From contig NZ_JAMXIA010000001.1 of NCBI RefSeq assembly GCF_025457425.1, forward strand, positions 2,790,001 through 2,854,000: 64,000 nt of DNA, read 5' to 3'. The DNA is from Chryseobacterium foetidum. Its GTDB lineage: Bacteria > Bacteroidota > Bacteroidia > Flavobacteriales > Weeksellaceae. Under the pieces are notes generated by a model. The model saw only the letters and a list, made by a program, of their open reading frames with translations, searched no databases and had not been told where the DNA came from. The stretch's first letter is position 1; each line of letters starts with the position of its first letter. Made by a program: the position numbers and the translations under genes. Below, piece after piece: positions 33,301 to 40,494 of this stretch.

Positions 33301-36072
33301 TTCATTGAAAACCAAATCAACCAAACCGGATTTTACAGGATTATCTTTTAAAAATTCAAGAATTTCCACACTGTCCGCATTGGAAACTTCCTCGAGCTGA
33401 AACTGCTTTTTAATCTCTTCGGCTTCATTTTTCTTTTCATTAAACTGAGAAATCGCCGAGAGAATCAGGTTTTTATTTTCAAACTGATGACTTGAAGTTT
33501 TTATTGGCCGTAAAGCATGAAGCGATGGCTGCCCGATTTTCCGCACAATCGATGCAAACGGAATGAGCCAGTCTTTCCACTGATTCCAGTTGAACACATC
33601 AGCACTTTCCAATGGAAAATTAATGTGGAAACGTTCATCGGCCTGTACGTGATTGGTTTCCAGAAAGGCAATTGTATCAAATAAACTCCAGCCAATCGGG
33701 AATTTCTGATGCAGGTCATTCACATATTTTCCAAGCTCTTTTCTGCGTTCGTCGAGACGTTTTGCCTCCTCGTGATAATCGGCATTTATTTTATATTTCG
33801 GAACTTCCAAAGTTCTTTCAAACTGTTTGAGAACGTCCGATTTTTTAGATTTATTGGAATGCAGTTCGAGACAGAATGCCCCCAAACCAATATTTTCCAG
33901 ACGGTTGTGAACGACATCCAAGGCGGCTTTTTTAGCAGCAACGAAAAGCACTTTTTTATCATTCGACAAAGCATCGGCGATGATGTTGGTAATCGTCTGC
34001 GATTTTCCTGTTCCGGGCGGGCCGTGAAGGATGAAACTTTTGTTAAGGTTGGCATTTTTTACGGCATTCAACTGAGAATTATCGGTTGAAATCGGTAAAA
34101 CCAATTCGGAAGCTGATATATTTTCAAGACTTTCTGCATCATTTTCAACGCTCTCCAAAGTTCCCGTCAAACGTCCGTCAATCAGACTTTTTACAATCGA
34201 AGATTTCTGAATTTCTTCTGAATATTTTGAAATGTCCTGCCAGAGAATCAATTTATTGAAAGAGAAAATTCCCAAAACCAACTGTTCAAGAACATCCCAG
34301 CCTTCAAGGTTCAGAACGGCATTTCTGATGATTGCCAGAACTTTCGGAACATCAACTCCCGATTCGTCCATTGGAAGATTTTCGAGGCTGTTGATATTGA
34401 GTTTGAATTCCTGTTTTAAATATTCAAGCAACGTAATGTTGATCATGGTTTCCTCCTCGCGACTTCGAAGCGTAAATTTTGAATTAACCGACTTCCTCGA
34501 TAGTTCGACAGGAATAAGTAAAATCGGAGCGAGCCTTGGGATGTCTTTATTTTTTGGTTCAAACCATTTCAATAAACCAATTCCCAAGTACAATGTACTT
34601 TTTCCATTCTCTTCTTCGGCGAGTTTTGCGCTTCGGTAAAGGTTGGTGAGAATGTTGTCGAGGTCGTCCTGATGGTAATACGTTAAAAGTCGATTGTATT
34701 TAAACTCATCCTGCGCCATTTTAAAAAGCGGCTGCGACTGATGCAAAGGTTCGCCGTAAAGACTGTATTTTCTGAGAACCGCCTGATTGTTGTCGGGATG
34801 AATGGTGAAAGATTTTCCGTCGGCAAGGCTGTCTTCGAGCACATTTATTTTCGTATCGATCAGCTGGAGCATGCTTTTGGTAAAGCGCAGATTCAGAAGG
34901 TTGTTTCTGAGCGATAGATCGAGCAGTTTTCTTTCCCAGACTTTTTGTTTGGTTAAATTTGAAAAATCGGTCAGCTCGAGGTCATCATACTGTGTTCCCA
35001 AATCAAAATCCTGATCAAGTTTCGTTGAATGTTGAACGGAACTGAAATCCTGAGTTTTTACCATTTCATTTTTCAGAAGTGGGAGAGGTGAAATTCCCGC
35101 CGACCGTGCATTTTTAATGTCTAATGACAACAAAAATCGTGACGAATCCATCAGTTGGGTTTCAGCAGAATTCATCGCATCTTTGAACGAAATGTTGCTT
35201 CCTCGGCAGAGACTTGTCGATTCAATTAAAGCAATTTCCTTAATTCCCGAAGCAATTCTTTTGGAGATTGCCGCCTGATCAAAATTAACCATTCCGTCAA
35301 ACCGTTGGTCATCCAGCCAGACTCCTACAAAAGTGTGACCTTCTGTTACCACGATAATCGGGTTGAGATCAATCGCTTCCAGACAAGCTGCAAACAAAAG
35401 GGAAATATCGATGCAGTTTCCGAATTTTGTTTCCAAAACGGTATCTACAAGTCTGATTCTTTGTCCGTTCTTTTCAAAACTTGGAGGCATCGAGCTATAA
35501 ATTAAATCCAGATTCTGAATGGCTTTGTAAATCGCCGAAACCATCTGCAAAACCCTTTCCTTGTTTTTCTGCTGATAGCCTTCAAACGACGGCGTGAGTT
35601 TATTTCTTGCTAAAATATCGATGGCATCGGCTTTCAGTTTGTACAGAGAAGTATTATTGGAAAGGACATACGAAGCCAGAAGTTGCGGATACGACTGCAA
35701 TCCACCGAAATAATCCATCGGCAGCACTTCGATGCTGAAAGTTTTTTCAAAAATCGATTCGCCGTCTTTAAAAACCTGAATTTTTATCTGATCTAAATCT
35801 TTTTCCGTCAGTCTTTTCAGCAAAGCATTATCAAAGACAAAATTGAAAAGCGAGATTTTGTACAGTGCATTCGCCTTGATTTTATCAATATAAACATCGT
35901 ATTTTTGAAATAAACCCAATGAAGAACTGATCTGAAGATTGAGATTTTCAAAATCTTCAGTCACGTCTCTGAAAGCAATGCTTTGAAGAAAAGGATATTG
36001 ATTTAAACAAAAAGTATAGTTAAAATAAGGGCTGTGCTGTATCTGCAAGTCAAACGGAATAATCTGATTCAT
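30379..36072 (-). CDS. Giant transglutaminase-like / DUF4011 / SF1 helicase / nuclease / DUF3320 protein
   Basis: A 1897-residue multidomain protein. Residues 1-120 are a beta-rich N-terminal domain. About 180-300 is a transglutaminase-like domain with C220 (KFGNCIDIS), H246 (EGHTF) and D259 nearby. About 375-560 is the DUF4011 region (WERKLLDLSLRNNLLNLRF). The SF1 (DNA2/NAM7-like) helicase has Walker A GPPGTGKS at 684-691, Walker B FDEAS (D1292, E1293), GDPKQMPPTSFF near 1315 and NVAVTRARYEM; a long helical insertion lies between the ATPase halves. About 1600-1690 is a Vsr/restriction-like nuclease region (KIDIGIIDPENESEYLLAILLD, WNVFRIWTLDW). The C-terminus is DUF3320. Such proteins occur in mobile and defence contexts; the function here is unproven. 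Possibly co-transcribed with 29766-30347. Confidence 0.88.
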   Translation of the reverse strand: MNQIIPFDLQIQHSPYFNYTFCLNQYPFLQSIAFRDVTEDFENLNLQISSSLGLFQKYDVYIDKIKANALYKISLFNFVFDNALLKRLTEKDLDQIKIQVFKDGESIFEKTFSIEVLPMDYFGGLQSYPQLLASYVLSNNTSLYKLKADAIDILARNKLTPSFEGYQQKNKERVLQMVSAIYKAIQNLDLIYSSMPPSFEKNGQRIRLVDTVLETKFGNCIDISLLFAACLEAIDLNPIIVVTEGHTFVGVWLDDQRFDGMVNFDQAAISKRIASGIKEIALIESTSLCRGSNISFKDAMNSAETQLMDSSRFLLSLDIKNARSAGISPLPLLKNEMVKTQDFSSVQHSTKLDQDFDLGTQYDDLELTDFSNLTKQKVWERKLLDLSLRNNLLNLRFTKSMLQLIDTKINVLEDSLADGKSFTIHPDNNQAVLRKYSLYGEPLHQSQPLFKMAQDEFKYNRLLTYYHQDDLDNILTNLYRSAKLAEEENGKSTLYLGIGLLKWFEPKNKDIPRLAPILLIPVELSRKSVNSKFTLRSREEETMINITLLEYLKQEFKLNINSLENLPMDESGVDVPKVLAIIRNAVLNLEGWDVLEQLVLGIFSFNKLILWQDISKYSEEIQKSSIVKSLIDGRLTGTLESVENDAESLENISASELVLPISTDNSQLNAVKNANLNKSFILHGPPGTGKSQTITNIIADALSNDKKVLFVAAKKAALDVVHNRLENIGLGAFCLELHSNKSKKSDVLKQFERTLEVPKYKINADYHEEAKRLDERRKELGKYVNDLHQKFPIGWSLFDTIAFLETNHVQADERFHINFPLESADVFNWNQWKDWLIPFASIVRKIGQPSLHALRPIKTSSHQFENKNLILSAISQFNEKKNEAEEIKKQFQLEEVSNADSVEILEFLKDNPVKSGLVDLVFNESQLNLFKNWMTQQTQFQQIESQITSNFNSSILNIDFASLKLIWNQAKHTWFIPKWFKQRKVKQQLNGYAKSGIESDVQIDGLFEKLENYQQLKNQLSNLHYNALSPVTNLYFNGNSFDVSAIEKDKKTIENAKDLAQKIAIRNFHEWLKDFSLKQNNSLNISDHVEKLKELYDAENNLLKYVDEIPNEVDLQTVVQNIHQLEDWINFNGLKEKAQELNLNWFIDFLEKGWLDTESLELEFEKIIHLNLFIKAIYSSGTLNGFDANIYESQIQQYKNLHKEFTELTKNQLTMKLSDRLPNFTQEAVQSSEIGILQKAIRNKGRGLSIRKLFDQIPTLIPRLKPCMLMSPISVAQYFDVNEEHFDLVIFDEASQLPTSEAVSALARAKQAIIVGDPKQMPPTSFFASQKVDEENFELEDLESILDDCLALSIPSNYLLRHYRSKHESLISFSNAHFYDNKLLTFPSPDDLNRKVTFEFIDGFYDKGKTRTNKNEAEAIIEYIKNHLENQNKKSIGVVTFSQTQQSLIEDLLQKLFQENPNLEEFAINSEEPIFIKNLENVQGDERDIILFSIGYGPDEDGKVSMNFGPLNRDGGWRRLNVAVTRARYEMKVFSSLKGDQIDMNRTSSEGVLGLKNFLNFSEKGLVYQNSNQTVNQQKLMVNAVAKTLEEHGLKIKTNIGTSEYKIDIGIIDPENESEYLLAILLDSENYFNIHTTNDRELLVPNVLKGLGWNVFRIWTLDWIKNKEKILEKIKVEIEKIKTQVKEKKEEITELKTSEKIYLSEVSEEEKPSKMISYVAANLTPEANANSESIYHFENRQVLLSQLKTIIDTESPISQNALFRKILKLWNTSRAGGKLNIYLLETLASIPNIQTTESYQKFYWSENSQPQNLDFYRDNSAEKRLIDEIAPEEISVAMMELMHSNLSLNKEELVRAVCKTFGFSKVGSQIDAVVKFCVEDLIGKGMLKEVDGRIGLG

Positions 36073-36221
36073 AAATGTTTTTTGTGATTGTCACTCTCTT
36101 TTTTGGGAGATAATGCAATTTAGAAATAAAACAGATATTGACAAAATGGTTTTCCGGAAAGGGGATTTGGATTTTGGACTAAAATAACAGAAATGTTCTA
36201 AAATTAAGAGTATATAATTTT

Positions 36222-36287
36222 CTCACGCAGATTAAACAGATTTAGCAGATTCAATACTATCTGTTTTATCAGCAAAATCTGCGAGAG
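36222..36287. repeat. Inverted repeat, CTCACGCAGATT family
   Basis: CTCACGCAGATT (36222-36233) pairs with AATCTGCGAGAG (36276-36287) with one mismatch, enclosing internal AGCAGATT/ATCTG symmetry. It lies in the divergent gap between the helicase gene and the cupin gene; nothing else is evident there. Confidence 0.6.
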
Positions 36288-36336
36288 CTTTAATAGTTAA
36301 TTATTTAAAATTCGATTTTTTTTCATATTATTAAAA

Positions 36337-36777
36337 ATGAAAAAATTACCCCAAATTATACCGGCCATTATTATCAGTTTTCTGTTTCAGCAGAATGTAA
36401 ATGCCCAAAAAGTTGAAAATAAGAAAGAACCCATCAATTACACGATAGAAAACTGTGTGAACGAGTTTGATCTGTCGAAAGCGAAAAAAACAAATTCCGG
36501 TTATCAGTATTGGTTTGCTGACAAAAAATTCACGGAGGAAAACACGCTGAAGATGAGCATTGTGGAAGCTGGAAAATCCACTCACGCGCCACACCGACAT
36601 CCTGAGGAGGAATTTTTTTATATTCTCGAAGGTAAGGCTGCATTTTATCTCAACGGAAAAACTGTGGAAGTAGGCCCAAACACGAGTTTATATTGTCCGC
36701 CAAATTCAGAGCATGGAATTAGTAATGCGGGGGATAAGGATTTGAAGTATCTGGTAATTAAAAAGGATTTGAAGTAA
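36337..36777 (+). CDS. Secreted cupin-domain protein
   Basis: A 146-residue protein with a signal peptide (to NAQ, about residue 24) and one cupin barrel. Motif 1 is HAPHRHPEEEFFYILEGKAAFYLNG (metal ligands in HRH and the following E); motif 2 is PNSEHGISNAG. This is a typical small metal-binding cupin. The role is unknown; it does not closely resemble the KdgF at 46737. Confidence 0.75.
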   Translation: MKKLPQIIPAIIISFLFQQNVNAQKVENKKEPINYTIENCVNEFDLSKAKKTNSGYQYWFADKKFTEENTLKMSIVEAGKSTHAPHRHPEEEFFYILEGKAAFYLNGKTVEVGPNTSLYCPPNSEHGISNAGDKDLKYLVIKKDLK

Positions 36778-36848
36778 GTTCAGAGTCAAAAATGGCTTAC
36801 TGCTGTCCCCGACCTTAAAAATTGAATCTTATTATTGTGTTTATTTTT

Positions 36849-36928
36849 ACCACAAGGAGTACAAAGATTTTTTCACAAGGTTCACTACGTCTTGTGCTCT
36901 TTGTGAAATCCTTAGTTTTCTTTGTGGT
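36849..36928. repeat. Inverted repeat, ACCACAA family
   Basis: ACCACAA (36849-36855) pairs with TTGTGGT (36922-36928). Inside, CACAAGG and CTTTGTG segments are also related, giving an 80-nt imperfect hairpin between the convergent cupin and the following minus-strand gene. Confidence 0.55.
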
Positions 36929-37038
36929 TGAAAGCACCATTTGATCAAAAGCAGATATTCAAAAAAGATTAAATTGGATTTAATTCATACTTGAAAATCA
37001 CCAAAGATAAAATTTAGAATAGATGAGAGTTATTTTTT

Positions 37039-37515
37039 TTAGTTGAGTTCTTCCAGAAACCGCTTGATCTCTACCGACTTCTGTGTCCCAATCAAAAGTT
37101 TCTTCCCATCCTTAAAAACCAACTGCAGTCCTAAATCTCCTGAAATAGTATACGCTTTTCCGCGACCGAACATTCCCAGCCTTAAACCCCAGCCACCATA
37201 ATCCATAAGCGGAGAATATTGCCGGATGAATGCTTTGTCAATGTTTTTCCATGGAAAATATTTGAACTGCAGATGAAAAGGAAAAAGCCGAACCCTTATG
37301 CCCAAATGATCAATTTTAGTTTCGAGTTTAGTAATGAAAAATAAAAAGAAAATCACAGCAGGAACAGCAGTTGAAATTATCAACTCTGTGCGGGAGAAGT
37401 GTTCTGCATTTTCATAGGAGTTGTAGACAGAAAATCCAAGTACAAAAAAAATAATCAGCCACAGCCACCATTGTCTGAAGCGCTGTATTTCGTAAAATTC
37501 GGGATTCTCTTTCAT
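37039..37515 (-). CDS. Hypothetical two-helix membrane protein with PH-like cytoplasmic part
   Basis: A 158-residue protein. Two membrane helices (WWLWLIIFFVLGFSVY and LIISTAVPAVIFFLFFI) precede a beta-rich tail (TKIDHLGIRVRLFPFHLQFKYFPWKNIDKAFIRQYSP, GDLGLQLVFKDGKKLLIGTQKSVEIKRFLEEL) of the kind seen in bacterial PH-like membrane proteins. No named function. It stands alone. Confidence 0.65.
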   Translation of the reverse strand: MKENPEFYEIQRFRQWWLWLIIFFVLGFSVYNSYENAEHFSRTELIISTAVPAVIFFLFFITKLETKIDHLGIRVRLFPFHLQFKYFPWKNIDKAFIRQYSPLMDYGGWGLRLGMFGRGKAYTISGDLGLQLVFKDGKKLLIGTQKSVEIKRFLEELN

Positions 37516-37742
37516 TGGATTTAATTGATGTTTAAAAATAAGAAAATTTTAATTGGTGTTTTGTCGCAAGTTCGTTCTGATTTTGCAAATGATGATAATT
37601 TCACAGAATTTCAGTTTAAAATTTGAAACTCCACATCAGTTTGACAGATGAAGATTTATCCGTTAAATAATATCGGGAGAAGTTGAAATGACTTTTAAGA
37701 AACATTTAAGGTTTTAAATCTAATAAATACTCAGAATATTTT

Positions 37743-37750
37743 TACTTTTG
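37743..37750 (+). promoter_or_regulatory. -7 box of the DUF4861/PL10 genes
   Basis: TACTTTTG is an exact TAnnTTTG match, 16 bases before the ATG at 37766. An upstream in-frame TTG (37748) is part of this box and so is not the start codon. The -33 region is weak, suggesting need of an activator. Confidence 0.5.
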
Positions 37751-37765
37751 ATAAAACTACATTTT

Positions 37766-38950
37766 ATGTTCAGACAAAAAATAGTAAAACTGGGTTTAAG
37801 TTGTGCAATCGTTTGCATTGCTGCGGATTTTATGAATGCACAGACTTCAGTTCAGGTTAAAAATACTCAGGATTTTGCAAGAAATGAAGTCGTTTCTGTC
37901 TCAGTAAAGCAGTTGAAAGCATTTTTAGGGAAAAATAAAGCGGAAGATTTAAGAATAAAAGACGCCCAAAAGCAGTATCTGCCGATTCAGTGGATCGATA
38001 ATGACGGCGACGGGAAAAATGATGAACTTCTTTTTCAGGCGAAACTGGATGCTAAAAAAACAAATTCTTACACCATTGTTGCTGATTCAAATACACCGAT
38101 TCCGGAGAGTAAATTAACCACTTATTCAAGATTGGTTCCTGAAAGAGTAGACGATTACACTTGGGAAAACGATAAAATTGCGTTCAGGGTGTATGGTCCG
38201 AAAGGTCAGGCTGAAGCGTTGGCAAAAGTGAAAGGAAGCACACTTTCCAGCGGTGTCGATATTTGGTTTAAAAGAACTGAAAAATCGGTTATCAACGAAT
38301 GGTACAAAGGTTATCTGACGGATCCGATGTATTACCACAAAGACACGAGAGGTGAAGGTTATGATCCTTATCACGTCGGAGACAGCCGCGGAACAGGAGG
38401 AATTGGAATCTGGAAGGATGAAAAACTGCAGGTTTCCCAAAACTTTGTGACTTCGAAAACGATTGCTGAAGGACCGTTGAGAACCGTTTTCGAACTGACG
38501 TATGCACCGTGGAGCGAATTTGGAGTAAAAGAAACGAAAAGAATTTCTCTTGATTTAGGTTCTAATTTCTCTAAGTTTGAATCTACTTTTGAAACTGAAA
38601 AACAAGTTCCAAATTACACGGTCGGGATTACTTTACATAAAAATGAAGGTGAAAGCAAGCTGAATGATAAAGTAGGATATTATCTGCACTGGGAAAAAAT
38701 CGATGATGCTTTTGTAGGCGAGGGAATTGTTGTAGATCCTAAAATTGTTCAGAAATCTATGGCTCACAAATCTGAAACTCCGGACCAGAGTAATTTGCTG
38801 GTTGTAACGAAACCTCAGAAAAAACTGACTTATTACGCAGGGTTTGCATGGCAGAAAAGCGGACAGATTCAGACCCAGAAAGACTGGGAAAATCTGCTGC
38901 AGAAACAGGCGAAAATTGTTGCCAATCCGCTTATTATTACTCTTAAATAA
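37766..38950 (+). CDS. DUF4861 protein of the pectin locus
   Basis: A 394-residue secreted protein with signal peptide (lysines, then LGLSCAIVCIAADFMNAQ) and the DUF4861 domain: VKNTQDFARNEVVSVSV, QWIDNDGDGKNDELLFQA, ERVDDYTWENDKIAFRVYGP, and the central DPYHVGDSRGTGGIGIW. The domain is regularly found with pectin and rhamnogalacturonan genes but its reaction is not established to my knowledge. A shorter homologue lies at 55548. The gene is followed seven bases later by a PL10 pectate lyase, so the pair forms an operon opposite to the rest of the locus. Confidence 0.85.
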   Translation: MFRQKIVKLGLSCAIVCIAADFMNAQTSVQVKNTQDFARNEVVSVSVKQLKAFLGKNKAEDLRIKDAQKQYLPIQWIDNDGDGKNDELLFQAKLDAKKTNSYTIVADSNTPIPESKLTTYSRLVPERVDDYTWENDKIAFRVYGPKGQAEALAKVKGSTLSSGVDIWFKRTEKSVINEWYKGYLTDPMYYHKDTRGEGYDPYHVGDSRGTGGIGIWKDEKLQVSQNFVTSKTIAEGPLRTVFELTYAPWSEFGVKETKRISLDLGSNFSKFESTFETEKQVPNYTVGITLHKNEGESKLNDKVGYYLHWEKIDDAFVGEGIVVDPKIVQKSMAHKSETPDQSNLLVVTKPQKKLTYYAGFAWQKSGQIQTQKDWENLLQKQAKIVANPLIITLK

Positions 38951-38957
38951 TTAAAAA

Positions 38958-39980
38958 ATGATTAATTTAAAACTGACTGTAGCTTCATTTTGTCTGATAA
39001 CATCGGCATTTTCTGCGCAGGTAAAAGATACTTTAGCCGAAAAAATGATGGTGTATCAGCTTCCGAACGGCGGTTGGGGAAAACATAACAGCGACAAAAA
39101 AAATGTAGACTACACTAAAAAGATAGATGCGAAACTTTTAAAAGTCATCAAAGCCAACGATAATGATCTTGCGACGATTGACAACAACGCGACTTCGAAG
39201 GAGATTAATGGTTTAATAAAAGCTTACGGTACTACAAAAAATCCCGCATACCTGAAATCTGCTGAAAAAGGAATTGAGTATTTGCTCTCTATGCAGTATA
39301 AAAACGGTGGATTTCCGCAGTATTATCCGAACTCTGCGATTTACAGAAAGCAGGTGACTTACAATGATAATGCGATGATCAACGCCTTAACTATTTTGTA
39401 CAATGTTTCGGAAGGAAAAGAGGGTTTCGATGCGGTAGATCAAAAATTAAAGGAAAAATCAAAAATTGCCGTTCAAAAAGGGCTTGACTGTATTCTAAAA
39501 ACTCAGGTCATGCAAAACGGAAAACTTTCCATCTGGGCAGACCAGTACAACGAAGTGACTTTGGTTCCTGAAAAAGCGAGGGCTTTTGAGCCGATGTCTC
39601 TGGCGACAGGTGAATCTGTCGGAATTTTAAAATTTCTGATGATGCAACCCGTAACTCCGGAGATTGAAAAATCAATCCGATTTGCCGTTCAGTGGTTTGA
39701 TGAAAGCAGAATTAAAGATCACACATATCAGGTTTCGAGAGAAGGTGAGAAAGCAATCCGTACTTTAAGCAAAAAAGAAGGATCATCAGTTTGGGCAAGA
39801 TTTTATGATATTCCGACCAATAAACCTGTTTTCGGTGACCGTGACGGAAGTGTAAAATTCAATTACGAAGAGGTTTCCGAAGAGCGTAGAATGGGTTACA
39901 GCTGGTACAATGAAGCGGGAACGAAACTCATTGATAATGATTATCCAAAATGGCTGAAGAGAAATAAACTTTCGCAATAA
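38958..39980 (+). CDS. Pectate lyase, polysaccharide lyase family 10 (PelA/Pel-15E type)
   Basis: A 340-residue secreted enzyme that cuts polygalacturonate by beta-elimination. The signal peptide ends at FSAQ. It has the family's opening LPNGGWGKHN, DNNATSKEINGLIKAY, the helical toroid with YKNGGFPQYYPNS and TYNDNAMINALTIL, WADQYNEVTLVPEKARAFEP and the C-terminal ARFYDIPTNKPVFGDRDGSVKFNYEEVSEERRMGYSWY. Length and motif order fit PL10. Its products are unsaturated oligogalacturonides that feed GH105 and KdgF. Confidence 0.92.
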   Translation: MINLKLTVASFCLITSAFSAQVKDTLAEKMMVYQLPNGGWGKHNSDKKNVDYTKKIDAKLLKVIKANDNDLATIDNNATSKEINGLIKAYGTTKNPAYLKSAEKGIEYLLSMQYKNGGFPQYYPNSAIYRKQVTYNDNAMINALTILYNVSEGKEGFDAVDQKLKEKSKIAVQKGLDCILKTQVMQNGKLSIWADQYNEVTLVPEKARAFEPMSLATGESVGILKFLMMQPVTPEIEKSIRFAVQWFDESRIKDHTYQVSREGEKAIRTLSKKEGSSVWARFYDIPTNKPVFGDRDGSVKFNYEEVSEERRMGYSWYNEAGTKLIDNDYPKWLKRNKLSQ

Positions 39981-39986
39981 ATGAAG

Positions 39987-40019
39987 AAACCTCATAGGTT
40001 TTCAAAACCTATGAGGTTT
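39987..40019. terminator. Perfect 33-nt palindrome after the PL10 gene
   Basis: AAACCTCATAGGTTTT, a single C, then AAAACCTATGAGGTTT: 16-bp arms. It starts six bases after the stop and probably ends the transcript. It belongs to a family of AAACCTnnnAGGTTT units also seen at 40240, 46692 and 52287. Confidence 0.65.
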
Positions 40020-40028
40020 GATCTAAGA

Positions 40029-40156
40029 ACAAATCCTGACGCTTGACTGCATCAGGATTTCTTATTCCAGCTCACGCAGATTTTGCTAATTGTGCTGATT
40101 TTTTCTTCGATTAATTTTACCTGAAATTAGATTAAAAATTCGTGTATGCGTGGCAA
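40029..40156. repeat. Intergenic duplicated block, copy 1
   Basis: A block of about 128 nt starting ACAAATCCTGACGCTTGACT and ending in CGTGTATGCGTGGCAA. It contains a hairpin (AAATCCTGA with TCAGGATTT) and a CTCACGCAGATT unit. Copy 2 follows 234 nt later. Confidence 0.8.
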
Positions 40157-40262
40157 ACTAAAATCCTTGAAATCTGTGCGAATTTACTTCACTTCAAAAT
40201 TATAAACTCCGCCTTTTCAGTTTTGAAATGAAATTTTAAAAACCTGTTAGGTTTGCTGTAAA

Positions 40263-40393
40263 ACAAATCCTGACTCTTGACTTCATCAGGATTTCTTATG
40301 TTTACAGCTCACGCAGATTTTGCGGATTGTGCTGATTTTTTCTTCGATTACTTTTACCTGAAATTAGACTAAAAATTCGTGCATTCGTGGCAA
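40263..40393. repeat. Intergenic duplicated block, copy 2
   Basis: Nearly the same sequence as 40029-40156, with a few substitutions and a short insertion. A fragment of a third copy (ATTCATGCATTCTTGGCAA) is visible at 40471-40489. The 514-base gap between the convergent PL10 and DUF1593 genes holds only these repeats and the palindromes at 39987 and 40240. Confidence 0.8.
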
Positions 40394-40494
40394 CAAAAAA
40401 ATCTATGAAAATGCGTAAAATCTTTGGGAAACTCATTTCGCTAAAATCTCTAAAGTTCTATACATTATAAAATTCATGCATTCTTGGCAAAAAA

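Noticed and set aside
33709..34089. A 126-codon plus-strand frame opposite the helicase-nuclease gene
   Set aside because: Antisense to the conserved Walker A region; composition is that of a shadow frame.
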